Positions 27,601 through 35,031 of a DNA stretch of 64,000 bases are shown piece after piece. Position 1 is the first letter of the stretch, and every line of letters begins with the position of its first letter. Origin of the DNA: Bradyrhizobium vignae (GTDB lineage: Bacteria > Pseudomonadota > Alphaproteobacteria > Rhizobiales > Xanthobacteraceae); the NCBI RefSeq assembly GCF_004114425.1, contig NZ_RDQF01000003.1, positions 124,001 through 188,000 on the forward strand, written 5' to 3'. The notes under the pieces are model-generated. The model was not told where the DNA came from. It worked only from the letters and a program-made list of their open reading frames with translations, and ran no database searches. A program made the translations under genes and the position numbers.

Positions 27601-28704
27601 ACGTTCCTCTTCCGCCGCGATCCTGGCCTTCTCGGCCTCGCGGCGGAAATTTTCGATCGCGAACGAGACGTTCTCCGCCATGCGCAGCAGCAGCGCGACG
27701 ATCTCCTCGTCCTTGGCCCAGGAACGGCTGATGAAGAACAGGAGCACGCCGACGCTTTCGCCGCGCTTGATCAGCGGAGCGACCACGCAGGCGGCAACGC
27801 CCGTGTCGATGTTGGCCTGCTCCCAAGGCGAGCCCTTGGTGCGGCTGGCGAGATCATCCTCGACGATCGCCTTTTGCGTCCGGAACACCTCGCCGGAGAT
27901 GCCCTTGCCGCACGGATTCTCCGGGTCGACCGAATAGCGCGCCTGGGTGACGAGCTCGAGATTCTGCCCAGTGGCGGCGACAGGCTTCATCCAGTGCGAA
28001 TCCGGCTCGCGGAGCAGCACGATGGTCGCCAGCGACTTGCCGCTGTGGACGGAGGCATCGCAGACGAGCTGGTACAGTTCCTGCTCGGTCTTGGCGCGCA
28101 GGATCGCCTCGTTGGTGGCGCTGATGGCGCCGAACATGCGGTTGAGCCGCCGTGTCGCCCGTTCGCTGGTCTGCCGCGCGGTCTCGCGGGCGAAATTGTC
28201 CAGCGCGTAGGAAATGTTCGCAGACATGCGCTCGAACAGCGACACCATCTGCTCGTTCAACGAGTTGGCCTCTCTGCGCGTCACGTACAATACGCCGACG
28301 CTCTTGCCGTTGCAGAGCAGCGGCAACGCCGCCGCCGCACCGATGTGCGCCTTGGCGGCGCCCTCTCGCCACGCCAGCGAGCGCGGATCGTTCAGATAGT
28401 CGTTGCTGACACACAGCTTCTGATCGCGGAATGCCTCGCCGCCGACGCCAGATCCTTCAGGCGTACCGGCGTCCGTCGTGATCAGAATCGAGCGCAGCCG
28501 CGGAATGTCATCGCCGCAGCCGGCGGCGAATCGCAGGCGCCGGCCGTCCGGCTCGACCAGGAAGACGGCAACGGCCAGAAAGTCCCCGCTCGAGAATCCG
28601 GCGTCGCAGACCTTCTGGTACAGCTCGTCCGACGATCTCGCGTAGAGGATCGCTTCATTGATTGCGCTCAGCGCCGCAAAGGTGCGCGCGAGTGTGGTCG
28701 GCAC
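24598..28704 (-). CDS. Five-GAF GGDEF/EAL c-di-GMP signalling protein
   Basis: A 1368-residue cytoplasmic protein. Five tandem GAF units of about 182 residues begin near residues 8, 190, 372, 553 and 735, each opening with a variant of FAALSATNEAI and containing an NDYL-like loop. The GGDEF domain has intact GGDEF at residues 996-1000, preceded by the RASD inhibitory site five residues upstream. The EAL domain has EALLRW from residue 1124 and DDFGTGYSS. Both cyclase and phosphodiesterase motifs are intact, so it could make or degrade c-di-GMP in response to ligands bound by the GAF units. No membrane segment is seen. It follows the polysaccharide cluster, which c-di-GMP commonly controls, but a link is not shown. 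Confidence 0.92.
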   Translation of the reverse strand: MPTTLARTFAALSAINEAILYARSSDELYQKVCDAGFSSGDFLAVAVFLVEPDGRRLRFAAGCGDDIPRLRSILITTDAGTPEGSGVGGEAFRDQKLCVSNDYLNDPRSLAWREGAAKAHIGAAAALPLLCNGKSVGVLYVTRREANSLNEQMVSLFERMSANISYALDNFARETARQTSERATRRLNRMFGAISATNEAILRAKTEQELYQLVCDASVHSGKSLATIVLLREPDSHWMKPVAATGQNLELVTQARYSVDPENPCGKGISGEVFRTQKAIVEDDLASRTKGSPWEQANIDTGVAACVVAPLIKRGESVGVLLFFISRSWAKDEEIVALLLRMAENVSFAIENFRREAEKARIAAEEERLARMYAALSATNEAILRARSRSELFDLVCEATAKGAKFTSASIALLDQRGELLRVVASYGPNADQVRNFKFSISDEVAEGHGLTGTAFRTRRPAVSNDVLADDRIAPWLASARRSGIASSAALPLFNGDRLEGVFLFNSPERGTFTPELVELLCKLQANVSFALESFDRAEEKALADKQRNRLSGMFEALSATNEAIMRAKTREELFEAACQAAVLGDVFASATIGIIDKEKELVRVVAVKGRLQEQMVGRSCNISAGHPEGQGIIGTSLLTRRPSVMNDYLHEPRSAYWRTKAIEDGTRAAASFPLLKAGQEPVGILLFLAPEENTFTSDLVELLGRLAENVSFALDNFDRAEEKVRTEAQKERLTRMFAALSATNEAIMRAKSRAELFDLVCLAASNGAKFTSTTIALAKADSDQIEIVASAGPSSGTTRNVRLSVDPERPEGRGMAGTAFRTRQPCISNDYLNDRRVSAFHAIVRGDGARSGAALPLIVHDQPVGVMIYMSTEKDTFTPEFVELLQRLADNVSFAMENFDRADEKSKADERIEYLASHDSLTDLPNRETFNGLLRAAIDTAQRRDHRFAVLFIDLDRFKVINDSLGHEAGDLLLLEVANRLRGALRASDVVARLGGDEFVVILDQCGEIEDVQRIATELLAALAEPMELAGHECHTTASIGIAMYPANGSDAQTLTKNADMAMYLAKEDGKNGYRFFSKEVKTQSIERLSLESALRRALEREQFSLNYQPKVDMETGQITGVEALLRWTHPDLGSVSPAQFIPLAEETGLIVPIGRWVLNEACAQAMAWQRRGLLPLSMAVNLSPRQFADEHLLQDIDEALAASGMSPVLLQLEVTESMMMRNVGRALKVLDSIQSRGIRLAIDDFGTGYSSMSLMKHFPIDTIKIDRSFVRDLPQDSEDQAIAQAIISMGKALGMTVVAEGVENAEQEAFLRTHGCDEMQGFLISKPLAARQMIELLRPIALPVAPPLQPEPADEGTASRLKRAVV

Positions 28705-29000
28705 GATCTCAGCTCCCGCGGCAATTCTGCCTATTTCTCCCGGTGCCTTTATGAACGGCGATCGCCTAAGTGGTCGTTATTGCGCACTGCAAACCGTCGA
28801 TCAAAGTGAACGAGCAGCGAACGAGCAGCACAAAATTGCCGGAAATGCCGCTGCGCGGGACGTCCCTTCGACCAAAGGCGCGTCCTCTTTACGAATTTGC
28901 AGCCCTGTGTTGGTTTATGCGAGATTGATATCGCTGCTGCGCTTTGAGACGATGGCACCCAACAAGCAGCCTGTGATGGGCACCAAGCCGAGGGAACGCC
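28705..29000. other. Divergent intergenic region
   Basis: This 296-bp stretch lies between the c-di-GMP protein gene and the Ldh-type operon and must hold both promoters. It contains a tandem duplication of GAACGAGCAGC at 28808-28829. No gene is apparent. Confidence 0.4.
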
Positions 29001-30053
29001 ATGCCGATCGTCAAGGCCGATCGCCTCACGCGCGTCAGCGCCTTCCTGCTGCGCGCCGCCGGGGCGTCCGAGGAGGAGGCCGATGCTGTCGCAATCGGAT
29101 GCGTCAACGCCAATCTCGCCGGCCATGATTCCCACGGCGTGATCGCCGTTCCCACCTACATCGACCGCATCAAGGCCGGTCATATCGTTCCCGGCGCCAA
29201 GTGGACGATCGTCCAGGAATCGCCGACCACGACCGTGATCGACGGTCATTGGGGCTTTGGCTTTCACGTCAACGCAAAGGCCATGGCGCTGACGATCGAG
29301 AAGGCGAAGACCGCGAACGTTGCCGCCTGCACCGTGTTCCGGCAGAGCCATGTCGGCCGCCTCGCCGCCTATCCCTTGATGGCGATGCGCGAAGGCATGA
29401 TCGGGATTGCAACGGCGGACTCCGGCCGCTCGCCGAAACACGTCGCTCCGTTCGGCGGCAAGGAGGCGCGGCTCGGCACCAACCCGATCTCGATCGCGGT
29501 ACCGTCCGATCTCGATGCACCCTTCTGTCTGGACATGGCGACTTCGGCGGTGGCGGCCGGCAAGATCCAGCTCGCGGTCGCGCGTGGCGAGGAGATCCCG
29601 ACGGGATGGATCATCGATGCCGAGGGGCGTCACACCACCGACCCCACCCAATATCGCAAGGGCGGCGCGCTGCTGCCGCTCGGCGGCCGCGAAGGCTACA
29701 AGGGCAGCGGCCTCGCCGCCATGGTCGAGGTGCTTTGCGGCCTGCTCACCGGTCTCGGTTTTGGCGTCGAGCCCACGGGGCGTCATAATGACGGCTGCTT
29801 CATGGCGGTCTTCAATGTCGCTGCGTTCCGCCCGCTGCAGGAGTTCAAGCGCGAGGTCGCGGAATTCGCGCGCTATCTGAAATCGACGCCGCCGTCCGAG
29901 GGCAGCGCGGGCGTCTGCTATCCCGGCGAGATCGAGGGTTTGCGCGAGCAGCAGCGCCTGCGCGACGGCATCGAGATCGAGGATGCCACGTGGGAGAAGC
30001 TGCGCACGCTGGCCCGTGAGTACAGGCTCGACACGGTGCTCGATCTGGCCTGA
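29001..30053 (+). CDS. Ldh family (malate/L-lactate dehydrogenase type 2) oxidoreductase
   Basis: A 350-residue protein of the NAD(P)-dependent Ldh2/YbiC family, unrelated to classical LDH. Conserved parts are HDSHGVIAVPTYIDRI near residues 35-50, ACTVFRQSHVGRLAAYPL, FGGKEARLGTNPISIAVP and CLDMATSAVAAGKI. Members reduce 2-oxo acids or imino acids such as ureidoglycolate, 2,3-diketogulonate and piperideine-2-carboxylate. It heads a tight three-gene operon with a flavin monooxygenase and an FAH-family hydrolase, which suggests catabolism of one organic compound. The substrate is unknown. Confidence 0.87.
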   Translation: MPIVKADRLTRVSAFLLRAAGASEEEADAVAIGCVNANLAGHDSHGVIAVPTYIDRIKAGHIVPGAKWTIVQESPTTTVIDGHWGFGFHVNAKAMALTIEKAKTANVAACTVFRQSHVGRLAAYPLMAMREGMIGIATADSGRSPKHVAPFGGKEARLGTNPISIAVPSDLDAPFCLDMATSAVAAGKIQLAVARGEEIPTGWIIDAEGRHTTDPTQYRKGGALLPLGGREGYKGSGLAAMVEVLCGLLTGLGFGVEPTGRHNDGCFMAVFNVAAFRPLQEFKREVAEFARYLKSTPPSEGSAGVCYPGEIEGLREQQRLRDGIEIEDATWEKLRTLAREYRLDTVLDLA

Positions 30054-30074
30054 CGGCATCAGGAGAACAGCGGC

Positions 30075-31442
30075 ATGAATCGGCAGATGGTACTGGTCGG
30101 CTTCCTTCAGGCACAGAACTGCACGAACTTGCCGAGCTCCTGGCGGCATCCGGACTCGCGCGCCGATTCGATGTCGGCAGACTATTATCAGGAGATCGCC
30201 AGAATCCTCGAAGCCGGCAAGTTCCACATGGCCTTCTTCGACGACCGCCTGGCGATGCCGGACCGCTATGGAAACGACCACGCCCACACCGTCGAATACG
30301 GCATCCGCTGCGTGAAGATGGATCCGCTGATCGTGCTGACCACGATGGGCGTCGTCACCGAGAAGCTCGGCCTTGGCGCGACCTGCTCGACCACCTATTA
30401 CGAACCGTTCGACGTCGCCCGCCGCTTCGCAACGCTCGACCTGATGTCCGGCGGCCGCGCCGGCTGGAACGTCGTCACCTCGTTGAACGACGGCGAAGCG
30501 CTTAACATGGGCCGCGACTCCCATCCCGAACACGATTCCCGCTACGACCGCGCCGATGAGTTCATGGAGGTCGTGCTCGGCCACTGGGACACCTGGGAAG
30601 ACGGCGCGCTCATCATGGACAAGACCAGCGGCCGCTTTGCCGACCCGACCAAGGTGAAGCGGCTCGACCACCAGGGGCCGGCCTTCAAGTCTCGAGGTCC
30701 GTTCACCGTGCCGCGCTCGCAACAAGGCCATCCCGTCATCATCCAGGCCGGTGCATCCGGCCGCGGTCAGCGCTTTGCCGGCCGCTGGGGCGAGGTGATC
30801 TTCACCGCCGCGCGCAACCTCGCTGCCGCCAAGGAAGGCTATGCTTCCGTGCGCAACGAGGCCGCAAAAGCCGGCCGCGGTCCCGACCAGATGTTCCTCT
30901 GCAACCTGACGACGCCGGTCTGCGCCGCGACCAAGGCGGAGGCCGAGGACAAGATGGCGTTGATCAACAAACTGCCGCTCGAAATCGACGCGCTCTCGCT
31001 GCTCGCCGAAGCGCTCAATTATGACTTCGCCTCCAAGGATATCGACGAGCCGTTGACCACGGAAGAGCTGAAGAGCATGCAAGGCATCCTGGGCATCCGC
31101 GACGGCGTACTGAAGACGTCAGGCAAGAGCAACCCGAGCGCACGCGACTTCGTCACTTTCTCCGGCCGCGGCCAGGTGCAGGACGCGATGGTCGGCGGTC
31201 CCAGGGAGATCGCCGACAGACTTGAAGAGATGTTCGTGGAGCGCGGCTGCGACGGCTTTGTCGTTGCGGCGACTTACGTGCCCGGCTCCTACGCCGATTT
31301 CGTGCAACACGTGGTACCGGAATTGCAGCGGCGCGGCCTGTTCCAGAAAGACTATCGCGGCAAGACGTTGCGCGAAAATCTCGGACTGAAACGGCCGGCC
31401 GCCGGTGCCTGGAAGATGCAACCGCGCGATGCCGCGGAATAA
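30075..31442 (+). CDS. LLM-class flavin-dependent monooxygenase (NtaA/DszA type)
   Basis: A 455-residue protein of the nitrilotriacetate/dibenzothiophene-sulfone monooxygenase subgroup. It starts with VLVGFLQAQNCTNLPSSW and contains FFDDRLAMPD, SGGRAGWNVVTSLND and PVIIQAGASGRGQRFA, all family hallmarks of reduced-flavin-using oxygenases. It needs a separate flavin reductase, which is not next to it. It starts 21 bp after the Ldh-type gene behind a GGAGAA site. It would hydroxylate or cleave a C-N or C-S bond; the substrate is unknown. Confidence 0.87.
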   Translation: MNRQMVLVGFLQAQNCTNLPSSWRHPDSRADSMSADYYQEIARILEAGKFHMAFFDDRLAMPDRYGNDHAHTVEYGIRCVKMDPLIVLTTMGVVTEKLGLGATCSTTYYEPFDVARRFATLDLMSGGRAGWNVVTSLNDGEALNMGRDSHPEHDSRYDRADEFMEVVLGHWDTWEDGALIMDKTSGRFADPTKVKRLDHQGPAFKSRGPFTVPRSQQGHPVIIQAGASGRGQRFAGRWGEVIFTAARNLAAAKEGYASVRNEAAKAGRGPDQMFLCNLTTPVCAATKAEAEDKMALINKLPLEIDALSLLAEALNYDFASKDIDEPLTTEELKSMQGILGIRDGVLKTSGKSNPSARDFVTFSGRGQVQDAMVGGPREIADRLEEMFVERGCDGFVVAATYVPGSYADFVQHVVPELQRRGLFQKDYRGKTLRENLGLKRPAAGAWKMQPRDAAE

Positions 31443-31457
31443 CAACGAGGACGCATC

Positions 31458-32243
31458 ATGCGTTGGTTGAAATTCACCGCCTCGGGCGTGACCTCCTGGG
31501 GTCTCGTCGAGAACGACGAAGTCGTCGCGATCGACGGCGATCCGCTCTGTGAATGGCAACGCACCTCGCGCACGTATCCGCTTGGCGACGTCAAGATCGA
31601 GCTGCCGTTGATCCCGCGCACCTTCTATTGCGTCGGCCTGAACTATCTGAAGCACCTGAAGGAGGCCGCCGACAAGCGCGGCGAGATTCCGGCGGTCCCC
31701 GACCGGCCCGAGATCGGCTACCGCGCGCAGAACGCGCTGATCGCCCACGACGAAGACGTCGTGATCCCTTCCTTTGCAACGGACAAGATCCACTACGAGG
31801 GCGAGCTCGTCGTGGTCATCGGCAAGAAGGTGAAGCATCTCACCGAAGCGAACGCGATGGATTGCGTGTTCGGCTACACCATCGGCAACGACGTCAGCGA
31901 ACGCAGCTGGCAGAAGGCCGACCGCAGCCTGTGGCGCTCGAAGAACGCCGATACGTTCAAGCCGATGGGCCCGTGGATCGAGACCGAAGCCGATCTCGAC
32001 AAGATGGAGACGATCGTCCGGGTCAACGGCACGGAGACCAATCGCTTCTTGACCGGCGACATGATCTTCGGCGTGGTGCCGTTCCTGGTCGAACTGACGA
32101 AGTATTTCACGCTATGGCCCGGTGATGTGATCTGGATGGGCACGGACGGCGCCTCGCCTGACATCAAGCACGGCGATGTCGTCGAGATCGAGATCACCGG
32201 CATCGGCACGCTGCGGAACAGGTTCGTGCGGGAGGGGCAATAG
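31458..32243 (+). CDS. Fumarylacetoacetate hydrolase family protein
   Basis: A 261-residue FAH-fold protein. It has FYCVGLNYLKHLKE, the metal-site sequence IHYEGELVVVIGK with paired glutamates, GYTIGNDVSER, and the C-terminal GTDGASPDIKHGDVVEIEI. Members hydrolyse or decarboxylate 2,4-dioxo acids at the end of aromatic or heterocycle degradation. It starts 15 bp after the monooxygenase and is the third gene of that operon, ending 8 bp from the convergent LysR gene. Confidence 0.88.
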   Translation: MRWLKFTASGVTSWGLVENDEVVAIDGDPLCEWQRTSRTYPLGDVKIELPLIPRTFYCVGLNYLKHLKEAADKRGEIPAVPDRPEIGYRAQNALIAHDEDVVIPSFATDKIHYEGELVVVIGKKVKHLTEANAMDCVFGYTIGNDVSERSWQKADRSLWRSKNADTFKPMGPWIETEADLDKMETIVRVNGTETNRFLTGDMIFGVVPFLVELTKYFTLWPGDVIWMGTDGASPDIKHGDVVEIEITGIGTLRNRFVREGQ

Positions 32244-32251
32244 CGCAGCGC

Positions 32252-33172
32252 TCAGCGCGCGGCCCGGGATCGGCCCTTCACGTGATCGATGAAGGCTCTG
32301 AGCTTCGGCATGATCTGTCGATGGCTGGGATAGTAGAGAAACACCCCCGGCGTCATCGGCGCGAACTTCTCCAGCACGGCGACGAGTTTTCCCGTTCTGA
32401 CGGCGTCGGTCGCCAGCGGCCCTGGCACTTGCGCAAGGCCGACGCCTTCGACGGCGGCACCTAGCATCGTCGGGAAGTCATTGGCGATGAAGGGACCTGC
32501 AACCGCAATCTCGATCGAACGACCGCCGTCGTTGAGCGACCACGGCGCGAGAGCACCGTTTGATCGCCGCAATCTCAGGCATGCGTGCTCGCGCAGATCG
32601 TCCGGCCGCCGCGGCCGGCCGCGGCGTTCAAGGTAGCCCGGGCTGCCCACGATCAGGAAAGGCAACGGTTTCGTCAGGCGGACCGCAACCATGTCCGGGG
32701 AGATGAACTGCCCCATCCTGATGCCGGCATCGAAACCACCGGCGGCGAGGTCGACCAGCTCTTCGCTTGCAGCGAGCTCCACCTCGATCTCCGGAAATGC
32801 CTGACAGAACGAGGCGACCAGGGGCTCCAGCAGAATCGGCACGACCGACCGCGGGACAGTGAGGCGCAGGAGCCCAGCCGGCCGCTGTCCAAGGTCGCGC
32901 GCGGCCCCGCTTGCCGCGACGAGCTCCTCGAAGGCGGGCCTCGCGCGCGCAAAGAACCGCTCGCCGGCCTCGGTCAGACTGACGCTGCGAGTCGTGCGCA
33001 GGAACAGCACGGCGCCGACGCGGGCTTCGAGTGCGCGCACCGCCTGGCTGATCGCCGACGGCGTCACCCCGAGCTCGGCAGCCGCCCGGCGGAAACTGCG
33101 GTGCTGGGCGACGCTCAGGAACGCCTCCACACCGTCGAGCGCACCCTGCCTGACTGTGAAGTTCTGCTTCAT
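32252..33172 (-). CDS. LysR family transcriptional regulator
   Basis: A 306-residue LysR protein with the helix-turn-helix near residues 13-70 (RSFRRAAAELGVTPSAISQ) and a LysR-substrate domain with FDAGIRMGQF. It is convergent with the Ldh/monooxygenase/FAH operon and divergent from the small muconolactone-isomerase-like gene. By the usual LysR logic the divergent gene is the more likely target. Confidence 0.88.
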   Translation of the reverse strand: MKQNFTVRQGALDGVEAFLSVAQHRSFRRAAAELGVTPSAISQAVRALEARVGAVLFLRTTRSVSLTEAGERFFARARPAFEELVAASGAARDLGQRPAGLLRLTVPRSVVPILLEPLVASFCQAFPEIEVELAASEELVDLAAGGFDAGIRMGQFISPDMVAVRLTKPLPFLIVGSPGYLERRGRPRRPDDLREHACLRLRRSNGALAPWSLNDGGRSIEIAVAGPFIANDFPTMLGAAVEGVGLAQVPGPLATDAVRTGKLVAVLEKFAPMTPGVFLYYPSHRQIMPKLRAFIDHVKGRSRAAR

Positions 33173-33302
33173 GGCCTATCAATATTATCGCGAATAGTCG
33201 CTCTCGCAAAGACGGCCTTACATCAGGATCGCAAATGCGCCGCTGGGTGCGTCCGACATTTGCGACATCGCGGCCATGGCCGCGATCGGAGAGATGAAAC
33301 CG

Positions 33303-33701
33303 ATGAAGGCAATCCGCAACATCGTCCTGGCACTCACCCTCACACTGACAGGTGTTACCTCCATGGCAGAGCCATCCCTTGCCCAAGCGCAAACCACGTC
33401 ACCGACAACCGGCGTGATGGTCATTGTGACTGTCAGGCCCGGCATCACACGCGAACAGGTCATGGCGGTGATGCCCGATGAAATCAGGCAAACCACCCAG
33501 CTCTATCTCAACGGGATGGTTCGCGAATGGTATTCGCGGTCCGATGGGCGCGGAGCCGTCTTCCTGCTGAGCGTCAAGGATGTCGCCGAAGGGCACGCGA
33601 TCATGGAAGGCCTGCCGCTGGCCAAGCAGAATCTCATCGACCACGAGTACATCGCGGTCGGTCCGCTCATGCCGCTCCGCCTGCTCATGGCCAAACCCTG
33701 A
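33303..33701 (+). CDS. Exported protein with muconolactone-isomerase-like fold
   Basis: A 132-residue protein. Residues 1-28 look like a signal peptide (MKAIRNIVLALTLTLTGV ... SLAQAQ). The rest, beginning VMVIVTVRPGITREQVMAVM and ending VGPLMPLRLL, matches the small ferredoxin-like fold of muconolactone isomerase and YCII-related proteins. The start at 33303 keeps a GGAGAG site 9 nt upstream; the ATG at 33297 is too close. An exported version of this fold is unusual; catalytic function is unproven. Confidence 0.6.
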   Translation: MKAIRNIVLALTLTLTGVTSMAEPSLAQAQTTSPTTGVMVIVTVRPGITREQVMAVMPDEIRQTTQLYLNGMVREWYSRSDGRGAVFLLSVKDVAEGHAIMEGLPLAKQNLIDHEYIAVGPLMPLRLLMAKP

Positions 33702-33775
33702 GCGTCGCCACGTCGAGCCGGATCGATAGGCATCGTCCGGGCTCGACAGCAGGGTCAAACATAGGGACTCAGAAC

Positions 33776-34279
33776 GTGCCGCCGAACTTCAATCTTCCAT
33801 TCGTTCTCAGCGTCGCCGGCGCTTTCCTGACCAGCTCGGTGGTCGCCGCCATCTACGTTTGGCCGGCGATCCGCGTGATGCCGCGCTATGACGCCCTGAG
33901 ACTCATCGCAGCTTTCCATGCGTTCAGGTTCTTGGGAATGAACTTCATGGTGACCGGATTCGTCTCTGCGGAGTTGAGTTCGCGCTTTGCCGCCGAGGTG
34001 GGATGGGGCGATCTTATCGCCGCCGTCCTCGCGCTTCTGTCGATGGCGGCTCTCTCATGGCGATGGTCTATCGCTATCCCTGTGGTCTGGATCTTCAACG
34101 TTTGGGGGACGCTCGACCTCCTGAACGCGTACTACATGGGCGCGACGAAGATCCCGGATCCCGGCCTGTTCGGCGCGGGCATTTATATTCCGACCCTCTA
34201 CGTACCACTGCTGCTCGTCAGCCACGTCCTGGCCTTCATGATTCTGCTCAGGGCCGGAGGAGAGGCAAAAAGTTCGTGA
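33776..34279 (+). CDS. Polytopic membrane protein of unknown function
   Basis: A 167-residue protein with about four hydrophobic segments: FVLSVAGAFLTSSVVAAIYV near the start, a second in the region of FRFLGMNFMVTGFV, a third around LIAAVLALLSMAALSW, and a last LYVPLLLVSHVLAFMILL. A GTG at 33776 is the best start, behind GGAC. It follows the isomerase-like gene by 74 bp and is probably in the same transcript, divergent from the LysR gene. Function unknown. Confidence 0.6.
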   Translation: MPPNFNLPFVLSVAGAFLTSSVVAAIYVWPAIRVMPRYDALRLIAAFHAFRFLGMNFMVTGFVSAELSSRFAAEVGWGDLIAAVLALLSMAALSWRWSIAIPVVWIFNVWGTLDLLNAYYMGATKIPDPGLFGAGIYIPTLYVPLLLVSHVLAFMILLRAGGEAKSS

Positions 34280-34421
34280 GCTCAGAGAGGATCGCGATCG
34301 GTCACATGCCGGCCGCGAGCCTGACATGCGTCCGCAACCACGACGTTCCAGGTATGGTGAGCACATCAGCACCGATGCTGGTTCCGCCAGACGGCGTGAG
34401 CCGCGGATCCCTGACCTTGCC

Positions 34422-34877
34422 TCAAAACGGCAGCGCCACACTCGTCTTGATCTCCTTCAGCACCACATTGCTGCGGACGTAGCGGATGCCGGGAATACGG
34501 AACATGAACTCGTCGAGGAAGCGGTTGTAGGCCGCCATATCCTGCACGACGACGCGCAAGTGATAGTCGGCATCGCCCGTGGTCGCGAAGCATTCCAGCA
34601 CCTCGCGGCGCTTCGTCACCCGCGTAACGAACTCGTCCACGAACTTCGCATCGTGCCGCTCCAGCGAGACGTGAAGGATGGCGGACATCGCAAAGCCCGC
34701 CTGCTCGCGCGCGACCAGCGCCGCATAGCCCTGGATGACGCCGCTCTCTTCGAGCGCCCGCACCCGCCGCCAGCAGGCCGAGGTGGACATGCCGACTTCA
34801 TCCGCGAGCTGCTGGTTGGTCGCACGGCCATCCTTCTGGAGGTGGGCGAGAATGCGCGTGTCCTGCTCTTCGATCAT
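34422..34877 (-). CDS. Lrp/AsnC family transcriptional regulator
   Basis: A 151-residue protein. An N-terminal winged helix (MIEEQDTRILAHLQKDGR, with STSACWRRVRALEESGVI as recognition helix region) is followed by the RAM ligand-binding domain containing VLECFATTGDADYHLRV. Lrp/AsnC proteins sense amino acids. It diverges from the indolepyruvate oxidoreductase gene, which degrades aromatic amino-acid-derived keto acids, so control of that gene by an amino acid is the natural reading. The ATG at 34877 is at the usual domain start. Confidence 0.9.
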   Translation of the reverse strand: MIEEQDTRILAHLQKDGRATNQQLADEVGMSTSACWRRVRALEESGVIQGYAALVAREQAGFAMSAILHVSLERHDAKFVDEFVTRVTKRREVLECFATTGDADYHLRVVVQDMAAYNRFLDEFMFRIPGIRYVRSNVVLKEIKTSVALPF

Positions 34878-34964
34878 GAACGCCTCTCCAATTCGATCAA
34901 ACCTACCAAATTCGCCATCACAATGCAAAATTCTACCGAATGCGGCCTTGGTACCGGATAAATA

Positions 34965-34977
34965 GGTAGGACCTACC
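34965..34977. promoter_or_regulatory. Probable Lrp/AsnC operator
   Basis: GGTAGG-A-CCTACC is a perfect 13-bp palindrome in the gap between the Lrp/AsnC gene and the indolepyruvate oxidoreductase gene. ACCTACCAA also occurs at 34901-34909 and again within 34971-34979, giving repeated half-sites about 70 bp apart, a pattern common for multimeric Lrp-type binding. Confidence 0.55.
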
Positions 34978-35031
34978 AACGACCAAGGCATAACCTTCCA
35001 TCGTTGGGCAGGATGCCCCGCGAGGTCCGCC

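Noticed and set aside
28749..31082. 777-codon minus-strand open frame
   Set aside because: It lies opposite the Ldh-type and monooxygenase genes, which have firm family motifs; the translation is typical antisense high-GC sequence.
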